NCBI RefSeq assembly: GCF_002115755.1
Contig: NZ_JFKA01000002.1
Coordinates: 248,001 to 312,000 of the forward strand
Length of the DNA: 64,000 nucleotides
From: Thalassospira mesophila
GTDB lineage: Bacteria > Pseudomonadota > Alphaproteobacteria > Rhodospirillales > Thalassospiraceae
Direction: 5' to 3'
The translations under genes were made by a program, and so were the position numbers. The notes under the pieces are model-generated. The model was not told where the DNA came from. It did no database searches and worked only from the letters and a program-made list of their open reading frames with translations. Positions 44,217-54,100 of this stretch are shown in pieces (the stretch's first letter is position 1; each line of letters begins with the position of its first letter).

Positions 44217-44224
44217 AATGAAAT

Positions 44225-44242
44225 TTTTGTGTCATGACAAAA
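44225..44242. promoter_or_regulatory. Candidate EnuR operator upstream of uehB
   Basis: TTTTGTGTCATGACAAAA is an 18-base site with perfect six-base arms. A near-identical site, TTTTGTAATGATACAAAA, lies between enuR and uehA. It directly follows the enuR stop codon, in the promoter region of the uehB operon. Confidence 0.65.
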
Positions 44243-45640
44243 TCAATACATGACGTCGAACGCATGTACACCGGGCATTTGATCCATGGTCTGGCGGATC
44301 TGCATCAACCCGCGATGCAGGCTTGGTGTATCGATGGCACCGCCAACGCAAACCCGGATGGCATTGGGGCGTTTGACCTTGACCGTCATGAAGGGGTCGG
44401 AAATGGTGACAGCGACACCGTTTTTGCGCAATTCGGAAGCAAACCATTCCTCTTGCCAGTGTTCGGGAATACGCACCCAGGCCGACAGGGATGTGGGGTG
44501 ATGGCGCACAACCGCATCGCCCAAGATCTCGGCGACCAGGCTTTGTCGTTCGCGCATCAGGGCGCGCTGCACGGTAACGGCCTGTGCCACCACACCGTCT
44601 TCGATCCAGCGTGCGCCCATCTCGGCAATCAGGGGGGTGCCCATCCAGCCGGTCACGCGCAGCACGCTGCTGGCGCGAATCGAAAGGTGTTTTGGCACAA
44701 CAAGATAGCCGGTGCGCAGACCCGGCATGACGATTTTGGTCAGGCTGGATATGTGAAAGCCCAGTTGCGGTAAAAAGCTGGTGATGGGGGGCAGGTTTTG
44801 TTCGAGAAGCGGGCGATAAACATCGTCCTCGATCACGTAAACACCATGCTGGCTGGCGATTTCGGCAATGCGTTTGCGCCGCTCCAGCCCCATCAGGCAA
44901 TTGGTCGGGTTGGTATAAATCGGGGTAACAACAAGGGCACGAATGGCGCGTTGCTGGCATTCGCGTTCGAACGCTTCGGGCAGGATGCCTTCATCGTCGG
45001 TCGGCAGCGCGCCCAGTTTAAACCGCAACACGCTGGCGGTGCCGATAACCCCGTGATCGGTCAGGCTTTCGGTTAGAACAACATCGTCGGGCTGCACAAT
45101 GGACGCCAGGGCAATGAAAATGCCCTGGGCGGCGCCATTGGTGATGATGGTTTGGGCAGGCTCGGCAGTCAGCCCCATGCCCGCCAGCCATTTGACCCCG
45201 ACCTCGCGGTGATAATCAAACCCCGCCACCGGGCGGCAGCTTTCCATCCACGGGTGGTGGGAATCCTCGGCCAGACGGCGGTGCATCTGGCGTGACAGGT
45301 CGTTGTGAAAATCGGTATAGGCGGCGCGCACGATGGAAAGATCGATCAGATCGGGCTGGCGGTTATCAAGGATAAACGACGATGCCCGGTCGGTCAGCCG
45401 GGCCTGAACAAAGGTGCCCCGTCGCCGTTCGGACCGCAAATACCCTTGCCGCTCCACTTCCTTGTAGGCAGCACTTACGGTCTGGACGCTGACTTTTAAA
45501 TGATATGCCAGGTCGCGATGTGTTGGCATGCGAACATCATGGCGCAGGCGCCCGGACTCGATATCGGTGATGATGGCTTCGACCAGCGCCTTGTATTTAG
45601 GGCCTGTGTCGCCACTCAGATCTGTCGTCGGTAGCCACAT
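44243..45640 (-). CDS. enuR: MocR/GntR-type ectoine regulator EnuR
   Basis: 465 residues. N-terminal GntR winged helix (YKALVEAIITDIESGRLRHD; LAYHLKVSVQTVSAAYKEVE) linked to a fold-type I aminotransferase-like domain with PLP lysine in HISSLTKIVMPGLRTGYLVV. EnuR proteins repress ectoine genes and are relieved by N-acetyl-diaminobutyrate or diaminobutyrate bound at PLP. ATG 45640 has GGTGGA upstream; an earlier ATG at 45658 is possible. It sits between uehB and the divergent uehA, ideal for controlling both. Confidence 0.93.
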   Translation of the reverse strand: MWLPTTDLSGDTGPKYKALVEAIITDIESGRLRHDVRMPTHRDLAYHLKVSVQTVSAAYKEVERQGYLRSERRRGTFVQARLTDRASSFILDNRQPDLIDLSIVRAAYTDFHNDLSRQMHRRLAEDSHHPWMESCRPVAGFDYHREVGVKWLAGMGLTAEPAQTIITNGAAQGIFIALASIVQPDDVVLTESLTDHGVIGTASVLRFKLGALPTDDEGILPEAFERECQQRAIRALVVTPIYTNPTNCLMGLERRKRIAEIASQHGVYVIEDDVYRPLLEQNLPPITSFLPQLGFHISSLTKIVMPGLRTGYLVVPKHLSIRASSVLRVTGWMGTPLIAEMGARWIEDGVVAQAVTVQRALMRERQSLVAEILGDAVVRHHPTSLSAWVRIPEHWQEEWFASELRKNGVAVTISDPFMTVKVKRPNAIRVCVGGAIDTPSLHRGLMQIRQTMDQMPGVHAFDVMY

Positions 45641-45714
45641 TTTACTCGTTCCACCCATCCGTTTTGTCGGCACCCTAACATAGCGACGGGTATTTTGGGT
45701 AGAGGGCTTTATAT

Positions 45715-45732
45715 TTTTGTAATGATACAAAA
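45715..45732. promoter_or_regulatory. Candidate EnuR operator between enuR and uehA
   Basis: TTTTGTAATGATACAAAA has perfect seven-base arms and a four-base spacer. It shares length, arms and an ATGA core with the site at 44225-44242. It lies 75 bases before the enuR start and 116 before the uehA start. Confidence 0.68.
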
Positions 45733-45847
45733 CACTCATTGACCTGATGCAGGAACATTTCAAGACTTCGAACGTTCAAACAATCTAACTGCCGCCGATC
45801 CTGTGAGGACGCAGGGTTGTAGCGGCCCAACAAGGGAGACTTCTGTA

Positions 45848-46891
45848 ATGAGTTTGACAAAGCTCTTCAAGGCGACCCTGTCTGCCGCAGCAGTTTTTGC
45901 GGTTGCAGGTACGGCAATGACCGTGCATGCGGAGGAATGGAAATTCGCCATCGAAGAAAGCACGGGCGACGTCCAGGATTTGTACGCCCAGAAATTCAAG
46001 GAACTGGTTAAGGAAAAAAGTGGCGGCGACGTTGATGTCACCATTTACACCTATGGCCAGCTTGGGACTGAAAACGACATTACCGAACTGACCGCTTCAG
46101 GGGCTATTCAGTTCTCCAACGCATCTCCGGGCCATTTGGGAACCTTCGTTCCTGAAATTCAGGTCTTTGGTGTGCCTTATTTGCTGTCGCAAAATAACGA
46201 TGTCAACAAGGCCGTTCTGTCTGAAAGCCCGACGATTTATAAGGGCCTTTCCAAGGATTTCGAAAGCAAGGGTCTGAAGCTTTATACCATGTATCCCGAA
46301 GGGGAAATGGTGTGGACCACCAAGAAAAAGGTCGAAACCCCGAAGGATTTTGATGGTGTCAAATTCCGCGTGATGACCTCGCCGATCCTGATTGACAGCT
46401 ACAAGTCATTTGGTGCCGACCCGGTGGCATTGCCGTGGGGTGAAGTATATTCGGGCCTGCAAACCAGCGTGATTGACGCGCAGGTGAACCCGATTTTCTT
46501 CATCGAAAGTGCCAAGTTTTACGAAGTTACCGACTATCTGATTTATGCCGGTCAGCAGCAATACACCACCACTGTGGTTACCAATGACGCCTTTTATAAA
46601 GGCCTGTCGGATGACCGCAAAAAGCTGTTGAAAGATGTTAAATCGGAACTTGATGATTATATCTTCAAGGCACAGGCTGATTTGAACGACAAGGCGCTTG
46701 ATAAAATCAAGAAAGCCAAGCCGAGCATCAAGGTTATTAAACTTGATGCCGATCAGCGCGCCAAATTTGAAGAAGCTTCAAAAAGCGTTGGTGACAACCT
46801 GGTCAAAGAAGTTGGTGGCGACACCGAACAGGTTTTGGCTGATTTGCGCGATGAAATCGGCAAAAAAGAAAAAGAATTGGGCAAGATGTAA
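45848..46891 (+). CDS. uehA: Ectoine/hydroxyectoine TRAP substrate-binding protein UehA
   Basis: 347 residues of DctP type. Signal peptide ends near TVHAE; the mature start is EWKFAIEESTGDVQDLYAQK. The ligand-arginine region is FDGVKFRVMTSPILIDSYKS, and PVALPWGEVYSGLQTSVIDA is the conserved family helix. It captures (hydroxy)ectoine for UehBC. ATG 45848 follows GGGAGACTTCTGTA. It is monocistronic on the plus strand, with its own terminator, which would allow higher expression than the permeases. Confidence 0.92.
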   Translation: MSLTKLFKATLSAAAVFAVAGTAMTVHAEEWKFAIEESTGDVQDLYAQKFKELVKEKSGGDVDVTIYTYGQLGTENDITELTASGAIQFSNASPGHLGTFVPEIQVFGVPYLLSQNNDVNKAVLSESPTIYKGLSKDFESKGLKLYTMYPEGEMVWTTKKKVETPKDFDGVKFRVMTSPILIDSYKSFGADPVALPWGEVYSGLQTSVIDAQVNPIFFIESAKFYEVTDYLIYAGQQQYTTTVVTNDAFYKGLSDDRKKLLKDVKSELDDYIFKAQADLNDKALDKIKKAKPSIKVIKLDADQRAKFEEASKSVGDNLVKEVGGDTEQVLADLRDEIGKKEKELGKM

Positions 46892-46941
46892 TTATCTGGC
46901 TTGAGAATTGTCGATATGACGGCAGTTCTGTTCGTGCAAAA

Positions 46942-46972
46942 CCCCTGCAAGCGTTGGCTTGCAGGGGTTTTT
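46942..46972 (+). terminator. Terminator of uehA
   Basis: CCCCTGCAAGC and GCTTGCAGGGG form a perfect 11-base stem with a GTTG loop, followed by TTTTT. It lies 50 bases after the stop. Confidence 0.93.
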
Positions 46973-46986
46973 ATATGTAATAGCAG

Positions 46987-47367
46987 CTAGGAAACAGCAA
47001 GCAATCGCAGCGGACGGGACACGGTGATATAGGCAAATAGCCCAATTGCCACCGTCGTGATCGCAGATCCGATTAAAGCCGGTAAGTGCGGGCCGCCGAC
47101 CTGATCAATGACGGTGCCTGAGGCCATGGCGACGGCCCCGAGAACAGCGAATAAAACCTGTGTTTTGTCGATGCCATCAAAATGACGGCGGCTGATCCGG
47201 TAATAGGTTCCGTACAGGGCAAGGCTGAACCAGCTTAGCAAATTAACATAACTGTAAGTCGGGAATATCGAGGACCCTTCGATCAGGATTGTTTTCAATC
47301 CCCAGATCGCCTCAATGAATGCCAGACAGGCTGAAACAGTCCAGCATATGCGTGGTAAGTTATTCAT
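46987..47367 (-). CDS. Unidentified four-span membrane protein
   Basis: 126 residues with four hydrophobic segments (about 8-25, 38-55, 68-88 and 95-115) and short loops. I do not recognise the family. ATG 47367 has GGAACTGA upstream; a longer in-frame start at 47412 is possible. It is isolated between the uehA terminator and an AT-rich gap, on the opposite strand to uehA. A role in ectoine use is not implied by anything but position. Confidence 0.6.
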   Translation of the reverse strand: MNNLPRICWTVSACLAFIEAIWGLKTILIEGSSIFPTYSYVNLLSWFSLALYGTYYRISRRHFDGIDKTQVLFAVLGAVAMASGTVIDQVGGPHLPALIGSAITTVAIGLFAYITVSRPLRLLAVS

Positions 47368-47412
47368 TTCAGTTCCAGTTCGCATCATCGGTTTGGTCAG
47401 TATCGGTCCCAA

Positions 47413-47703
47413 TTCAAGTATATTTTTTGTTCTGTAAGTATAGCTAGTTCAAATTTTAAATTTATACAATTAAATTATAATGTACTTATTTTTTCAATGT
47501 CTTAGATGAAATATTCTTTAGTATTGGTATTATTCCTTATTCGTATAGTGCACCTGCGTAACAAACATGGTGCGTGGCAACATTTAAAGCATGGATCTTA
47601 TTAAAAGAAATATGCTTTCGGCAAAAAAGAAGGGCCGAACACAAGGTTCGGCCTGCAAGGACGGAGAGCTGTTTTGGGAAAGACAGTTCGTTTGTCGACC
47701 GGC
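47413..47703. other. AT-rich intergenic stretch
   Basis: 47415-47560 is strikingly AT-rich compared with its surroundings and contains no open frame with a ribosome site. It probably holds the promoter of the membrane protein gene. The right part carries the doeD terminator (47623-47653). Confidence 0.55.
47623..47653 (-). terminator. Terminator of the doeC-doeD operon
   Basis: GGCCGAAC and GTTCGGCC form an eight-base stem with a five-base loop, followed on the minus strand by CTTCTTTTTT. It lies 51 bases past the doeD stop. Confidence 0.88.
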
Positions 47704-49101
47704 TTATTTGGCAGCAAGTTCATCGGTGACGGCGTCGACGGCCTGTTTGGCAATATCGACAACCTTGTCGATTTCAGCTGTGGTGATGCAAAGTGCCGGG
47801 GCAAAGCCGAGAATGTCGCCGTGCGGCATGGCGCGCGCAATCATGCCACGTTCCAGACACGCTGCTGATACTTTGGCGCCGACCTTCAGGTTCGGATCAA
47901 AGCGTTCCTTTTTGTCCTTGTCGGCGACAAATTCCAGCGCAGCCATCAGGCCAACACCACGGGCTTCACCCACCAGCGGATGATCGGCAAAGGTTTCGCG
48001 CAGCAGGTTCTGGAAATAGCCACCGGTTTTCGCGGAATTGCCGGTCAGGTCTTCACCATCGACAATGTCAAGGTTGGCATTGGCGGCAGCGGCACAAACC
48101 GGATGGGCCGAATAGGTCCAGCCATGGCCCAGCGGCCCCATTTTGTCCGATCCCTGTTCCAGAACCTTCCAGACCCGTTCGCCGACAATAACGCCCGACA
48201 GCGGCAGGTAACCCGATGTAACACCCTTGGCAATCGTGATCAGGTCGGGTTTGATGCCGTAATGCTGGGAGCCGAAATAGCTGCCGGTACGCCCGAACGC
48301 GGTAACAACTTCGTCGGCAACCAGAAGCACATCATATTTGTTCAAAACCGCCTGAATGGCTTCCCAATATCCTTTGGGCGGGGTGATGATGCCGCCCGTG
48401 CCCATCACCGGTTCGCCGATAAAGGCCGCGATGGTTTCGGGGCCTTCGCGCAGGATCATTTTTTCCAGATCATCAGCACAGCGTTTGGCAAACTGTTCTT
48501 CGGTTTCACCGGCTTCGGCATTCCAGTAGAAATGCGGGCAGGTGGTGTGCAAGATCGGCGCACGCGGCAAATCAAACGCATTGTGGAAGGTGGCAAGGCC
48601 GGTCAGGCTGCCGGTCATGATGCCCGAGCCATGATACCCGCGCCAGCGCGAGATGATTTTTTTCTTTTCCGGGCGACCCAGAATGTTGTTGTAGTACCAG
48701 ATCAGCTTGATGTTGGTTTCGTTGGCGTCCGAGCCGGACATACCGTAATAAACCCGCTGCATGCCTTCGGGCGCACTTTTGACAATGCGCTCGGACAGGC
48801 GAATGATTGGCTCGTTCCCATGACCCACATAGGTGTGGTAATAGGCCAGTTCCTTGGCTTGGGCATAAATGGCATCGGCAATTTCGGTGCGGCCATAACC
48901 AACATTGACACAATACAGACCGGCAAAGGCATCAAGGGTTTCCTTGCCTTCGGTGTCGTGAATGTAAATGCCTTTGCCGCCATTGATGATGCGGTTGGGC
49001 GTTTCGCCATCCGCATGCTGGCGCATGTTGGTTGACGGATGCATGAAATGCGCCCGGTCCATTTTTTGCAGTTCTGCGGTGTTGTTTTTAATCACATTCA
49101 T
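47704..49101 (-). CDS. doeD: L-2,4-diaminobutyrate transaminase
   Basis: 465 residues of class III aminotransferases. The PLP lysine is in DLITIAKGVTSGYLPLSGVI, and the aspartate before it is in VLLVADEVVTAFGRTGSYFG. In the ectoine route it turns diaminobutyrate into aspartate semialdehyde. The family also includes omega-amino acid:pyruvate transaminases, so the assignment rests on the adjacent doeC and the ectoine island. It follows doeC by 41 bases and is last in that pair. Confidence 0.9.
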   Translation of the reverse strand: MNVIKNNTAELQKMDRAHFMHPSTNMRQHADGETPNRIINGGKGIYIHDTEGKETLDAFAGLYCVNVGYGRTEIADAIYAQAKELAYYHTYVGHGNEPIIRLSERIVKSAPEGMQRVYYGMSGSDANETNIKLIWYYNNILGRPEKKKIISRWRGYHGSGIMTGSLTGLATFHNAFDLPRAPILHTTCPHFYWNAEAGETEEQFAKRCADDLEKMILREGPETIAAFIGEPVMGTGGIITPPKGYWEAIQAVLNKYDVLLVADEVVTAFGRTGSYFGSQHYGIKPDLITIAKGVTSGYLPLSGVIVGERVWKVLEQGSDKMGPLGHGWTYSAHPVCAAAANANLDIVDGEDLTGNSAKTGGYFQNLLRETFADHPLVGEARGVGLMAALEFVADKDKKERFDPNLKVGAKVSAACLERGMIARAMPHGDILGFAPALCITTAEIDKVVDIAKQAVDAVTDELAAK

Positions 49102-49142
49102 TTTCTTCTCCCGTTCAAGGTCGTGGGGCGAACTGCCAGCCT

Positions 49143-50624
49143 TTAAAATGCTGCGCAGACATATTTAAGCTCGGTGAATTCTTCGAGGCCGTGGCGCGAT
49201 CCTTCGCGGCCCAGGCCCGACTGTTTGACCCCGCCAAACGGGATCGGTGCGCCGGTAATTTTTACGCAATTTAGCGCAACCATGCCGTATTCAAGGGCAT
49301 TGGCAACCCGGTTGGCGCGCGACTGGTCGCTGGTGTAAAGATAGGCGGCCAGCCCATATTCGCTGTCATTGGCTTTGGCGATGACTTCGTCTTCGCTATC
49401 AAACGGAATAACCGGGGCCACCGGGCCAAAGGTTTCCTCGTGATAGATTTGCATGTCATCGGTGACATCGGCCAGCAGGGTCGGCGCGTAAAACAGCCCG
49501 CCTAATTGTTTGCCACCCACGATAACCCGGGCACCCTTCGCACGGGCATCTTCAACATGTTCGGCGCATTTGGCCACGGCACGGTCATGCATCAGCGGGC
49601 CAATATCGCAATTTTCATCCAACCCGTTGCCGACCCGCAGTTTTTCAATGGCGTCGGCAAAACGGGCAATGAACTGGTCGTAAATGTCGCGATGAACGAA
49701 AATGCGGTTCGCGGCCAGGCAATCTTGCCCGCTGGTGGCAAATTTGGCGCCGATGGCATGCGCAATGGCCTGGTCCATATCCACATCCGGGAACAGGATA
49801 AACGGGGCATGCCCGCCCAGTTCCATCGACATTTTTTTAACCGTTTGTGCGCCTTGCGCCAGCAACAGCCGCCCGATCTGGGTGGAGCCGGTGAAAGACA
49901 GGGCACGGACGACATGGTTGCCGCATAGCTCGCCCACCACCGGGTTGGGGTCGCCGGTAATAACGTTAAACACACCCGCCGGGATACCGGCCCGTTCGGC
50001 CAGTTCGGCCAATGCCGTGGCGGAAAACGGGGTTTCGGTGGCCGGGCGCACAATCATGGTGCAGCCAGCGGCAAGGGCGGCGGCGGCCTTGCGCGTGATC
50101 ATGGCGCAGGGGAAGTTCCACGGGGTAACGGCGGCGGTTACACCAATTGGTTCACGGCGGATGCTCATGGCGCGATTGGGCAGGTGCGATGAAATGCTTT
50201 CAACATTCACCCGCTTGGCTTCTTCGGCGTAAAATTCGATGAAGCTGGCGGCGTAGTCAATTTCACCGCGCGATTCCGTGATCGGTTTTCCCTGCTCCAG
50301 TGTCATTAACAGGGCAAGGTCTTCCTTGTTTTCGATCAGCAATTCAAACCAGCGGCGCATTCTTTGCGCGCGGTCTTGCGGCAGCAAAGCGGCCCATGCG
50401 GGAAACGCGGCGTGGGCGGCGTCAACTGCCCGCCTTGTTTCGGCAACACCCATATTGGGAACTGTGCCAAGAAAGCTTCCGTCAAACGGGTTGGTCACCT
50501 CGATGACCTGACGGTTATCTGCCGAACTCCAGCGCCCGTCGATATAGGCGTGTTCACGCAACAAGCGCAAATCGGACAGATTGCTTAACGACACACAACG
50601 CTGTTCTTTCAATTGTGCCGTCAT
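49143..50624 (-). CDS. doeC: Aspartate-semialdehyde dehydrogenase of ectoine degradation (ALDH family)
   Basis: 493 residues of the NAD(P) aldehyde dehydrogenases. Catalytic Glu is in MSMELGGHAPFILFPDVD and catalytic Cys in FATSGQDCLAANRIFVHRDI. GVTAAVTPWNFPCAMITRK is the cofactor loop. By sequence alone it resembles succinate-semialdehyde dehydrogenase; in this setting it most likely oxidises aspartate semialdehyde to aspartate, the last step. It starts behind AAAAGGAGG and is the first gene of doeCD. No copy of the EnuR-like palindrome is seen before it. Confidence 0.9.
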   Translation of the reverse strand: MTAQLKEQRCVSLSNLSDLRLLREHAYIDGRWSSADNRQVIEVTNPFDGSFLGTVPNMGVAETRRAVDAAHAAFPAWAALLPQDRAQRMRRWFELLIENKEDLALLMTLEQGKPITESRGEIDYAASFIEFYAEEAKRVNVESISSHLPNRAMSIRREPIGVTAAVTPWNFPCAMITRKAAAALAAGCTMIVRPATETPFSATALAELAERAGIPAGVFNVITGDPNPVVGELCGNHVVRALSFTGSTQIGRLLLAQGAQTVKKMSMELGGHAPFILFPDVDMDQAIAHAIGAKFATSGQDCLAANRIFVHRDIYDQFIARFADAIEKLRVGNGLDENCDIGPLMHDRAVAKCAEHVEDARAKGARVIVGGKQLGGLFYAPTLLADVTDDMQIYHEETFGPVAPVIPFDSEDEVIAKANDSEYGLAAYLYTSDQSRANRVANALEYGMVALNCVKITGAPIPFGGVKQSGLGREGSRHGLEEFTELKYVCAAF

Positions 50625-50859
50625 GGGAGCCTCCTTTTAAACGGGCCCGGCCAATGGTTATGCCGGGTCTGCCTGTTGAACTAAAGGCAGACTAACAATT
50701 TCGCCGCAGAGGAGGTCTCCGAAGGTGAGGCGATTTGGTGTGGTTTTTTTGGCAGGGAGGGGCGTTTAAACGATGTTTCTTCTGCCAGCGGTTGGTGGCA
50801 GGCGCAATTCAGGCGAGCCGACACCGCGAGAAACGGCAGAAATGGTGGGCTTTTGCGAC

Positions 50860-51114
50860 TTATGACGCGCTGTCGTCGTTATCGTTCAGCCAGGCTTTCA
50901 TCTCGCGGCGTTTGCGCTGCCTTTCGATAATGGTGCGAATGATCAACACCATGAAAACCAGCAACAGCAACGTTGTGGTGGTGGGAAAGGCAAAGGGAAT
51001 GCCGATAGCGACCACAAGCGCACCGGCCAGACTGCCGCCAATAATCGCCATAAAACCCAGTATCAGAAAAATGGCGACAAAGGCGGCAATCAGTATGGCG
51101 GCAATTTTGTTCAT
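50860..51114 (-). CDS. Small two-span membrane protein in the ABC/cNMP operon
   Basis: 84 residues with spans at about 4-40 (probably one long or two short hydrophobic segments) and 46-62, then a basic, then acidic tail (ERQRKRREMKAWLNDNDDSA). Its ATG overlaps the stop of the ABC gene (ATGA), so it is made together with it. I do not recognise a family; an accessory subunit of the ABC protein is the simplest reading. Confidence 0.72.
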   Translation of the reverse strand: MNKIAAILIAAFVAIFLILGFMAIIGGSLAGALVVAIGIPFAFPTTTTLLLLVFMVLIIRTIIERQRKRREMKAWLNDNDDSAS

Positions 51115-54100
51115 CGGTTCGGCTGGTCTCGACTGGTGAGCTGTTTGGTGGTCATGTCCAGCCGTTCGGCAAGAACGCGCAACAGCTGGACCGATACGGC
51201 CTGATCCTGTCGAACAAGGCCAAGGAATTCGGCTTTATCAAGTTTCAGAACGGTCATGTCTTCCACTACGCGAATGGTTGCAGACCGTGGCTGGTCGACC
51301 AGCAAAGCAATTTCACCAATCACTTCCTTGGGTTCGACATCGCGCAGTTTCAGGGTCTGGGCTTCGTCCGTGGTCAGCCAGATTTCACCGCGACCGGAAA
51401 TAACGATAAAGGCCGCATCGCCCGGTTCACCCTGTTTGACGATCACCTCGCCCCGTTTATAGGTAAGACGCGGGCTGGTAAATGCCAGCAGTTTGATGAC
51501 ATTGGGATCAAGCGCGGAGAACAGCGGAATGGTCCGCAGCAGTCGGACTTCTTCTTCGATGCTGCCATCTTCCGCCGGGATGGTGTCGGTTTCGGCGGTG
51601 ATGGCGGTGGCATCGCCAAGGACGTCAGGGCTGGCTTCGCCAGGCTTGTCGCGCCGGGTCAGCTTGCCATTGGACATATGCAGGCGGGTGGAAAAACGGT
51701 CGCCCGGCATATCGGCACCATCGACCCAGATCACGCTGCGTTCGCTGGCGCCCCGGGTTAAAAATTCCACGACCTGGTCGCGGGTTTCGTTATCAAGCGC
51801 GGACAGGGCCTCGTCGACGACCAGAATATCGGGGTTTTTGATCAGCGCACGCACCAGCGTGATTTTCTGACGCAGGCTTTGCGACACCCGGCTGCCGCCC
51901 ACCCCGACATCGGATTCAAGGCCCAATGCAATCAGGGCTTCGTACAGGCCGCCATCGCGGGCAATTTCAAACAGAACTTCGCCAACGCGTTCTTCCGAAT
52001 GCGCACGGCCATAGGCAAAGCGCCCAAACAGCAGGTTATCAAGAATGGATGCCGCAGCGGTGTAGTTTTCGACCTCGAAAAAGTCGATCTCGCTGGCAAG
52101 GTCGGCGGGGATGTTTTCGTGAAATTTCGGCCGGGCTTTTAGAACCAGATCGCGGAAATTATCATCCATCACCCGCAGGCGATGGCGGGCCGGGGTTAAA
52201 TTCATCGCCACTTCAAGCAGGCGCACCCGGTCATCTTCGCGAATATCACCAACATTAACGCCATCAATGCGTTTCAGCATGTTTTTGACATCGGTAAGCT
52301 CATCGGCGGAAATAAAGCTGTAGCGATCGAAAAATTCATGCCCCGGCGGCAGGCCGGTAAACAGTTCGATCATCAGCTCCAGCATGTTGCGGCCCATATT
52401 GATCATGGGTTCGTACAGGCCATTGTCGCGCAAAACACCCTGAAAATAAGGATGGTTCAGGAAGTTGCGGCGTTCATAATTCGGGTTTACCGGCACCCCG
52501 AAAATCAGGTTGATGCCAACGGTGGCGTTGTCATTATAGCTTTCGATATCAAACGGTTCGACCAGATCAGCCAAACCGCGTTCAGCCAGCAATTCTTTCA
52601 GGCGCGGGCGCGCGGCGAGGACGGCCTTGGACAGGTTGGGACGCAGTTTCGGGTCTATCCGGCGAAACAGGCCGATCCGGTAAATATCGCGGTCAAGATG
52701 AACAACCGACAGCAGGGTCAAAAGTTCGCTGTTAAGATGTTCAAGCGAGTCATAACCTGGCCCGACATAATCAATCCACTGGCCGCTGGGGTCGTAGGGA
52801 ATGTTGCCCGAGCGTTTGATTTCATCAAACATTTCGGCAGTTAAATGATCGGGAAGGTCGGTGGGCGATGCCAGTTCAATCTTCTCAACCAGAACCGGGG
52901 CCAGAAGGTCGCCCGCGGTGGCATCATCGGTGCTGGTAACAGCTTTGCCATCGGTGCTGGCGGGCTGCGCGTCGCCGGTGTTTTTCGGGGGCTCAACCAG
53001 GGGGCGGTGTTTAAGCCCATAGAGCAGATTGTCCGATATGGTGCCATGAAACAGATAGGAATCAGGCCCGACATAGCCGGTGCGCTGGCCCAGAAATGAG
53101 GCCGGAAGCTGGGCGGCATTGGTGTCGGCGAACTGGATGCGGCCGCTGCTTGGCGTGATTAAACGGACCAGCAATCGGGCAAGATGCGATTTGCCACTAT
53201 CGGCGGTGCCAGTAAGCAGGGCGGAACCGGGCAAGGGCATGTTGAACGATACATTTTCAACAACCTTAGTGCCGTCATCATCGGTCCATGACAGGGCATA
53301 AACATCCATCGGGCTGCTCAGATGCCCGGCAACAGGGGCTGTCAGTTCGTGTTCCTGATCAAGATCGGGCAGTTCAAACTGTTCGTAAAGCTGGTCATAT
53401 TTGATATGGGCATCGGCCAGGCGCTGATAATAGGCCAGAAGTTCCTTCCACGGCGCCGACATATCCTTATAGGCAGCCAGAGCCGCCACCAGTGCCCCGA
53501 ATGACAGGTCGCCCGCAATAACCAGATAGCCGCCAATCGAATAAAAGAAAAACGGCGTGATCTGGGCGATAAAATTATTGAGAAATTTGATAAAGAATTT
53601 GCGGAAATAGATTTCCTTGCGGATTTCAAAAATCCGGCCCATGCGCTGGGTATAGCGCATCAGCTCGTAGCCCTGGGTGTTGTGGGCGCGAATGTCGGTC
53701 GCACCGCTGACCGTATCGCCAATATGTTCTGACATGCGCCGGATATTTTGCACCCGGTCTTTGCCCAGCTTGTTCACCCGGCGCTGCAGTTTGGGGATCA
53801 GATAACCTTGCAGCGGATAAAACGACACCGCCGCAAACCCCATCAGCGGGTCCTGAATAAAGATAAAAGCCGAAATCGTAACCAGAATGCCGCCCTGATA
53901 AACTGGCAGGGAAAAGGCTTCGCCAAAAAAACCGCCCAAAGGTTCGGCTTCGGCGGTGATCATGGAGACAATTTCGCCCTGGCTGGTTTTGCGAAAATGG
54001 GGCAGGGGAAACCGCAACACGCGTTCATATAAAATATAGCGCATCCGGCGCAAAAGCCGTTCGGCCATAACACCGGTATAAACATTGATGAAATATTTAA

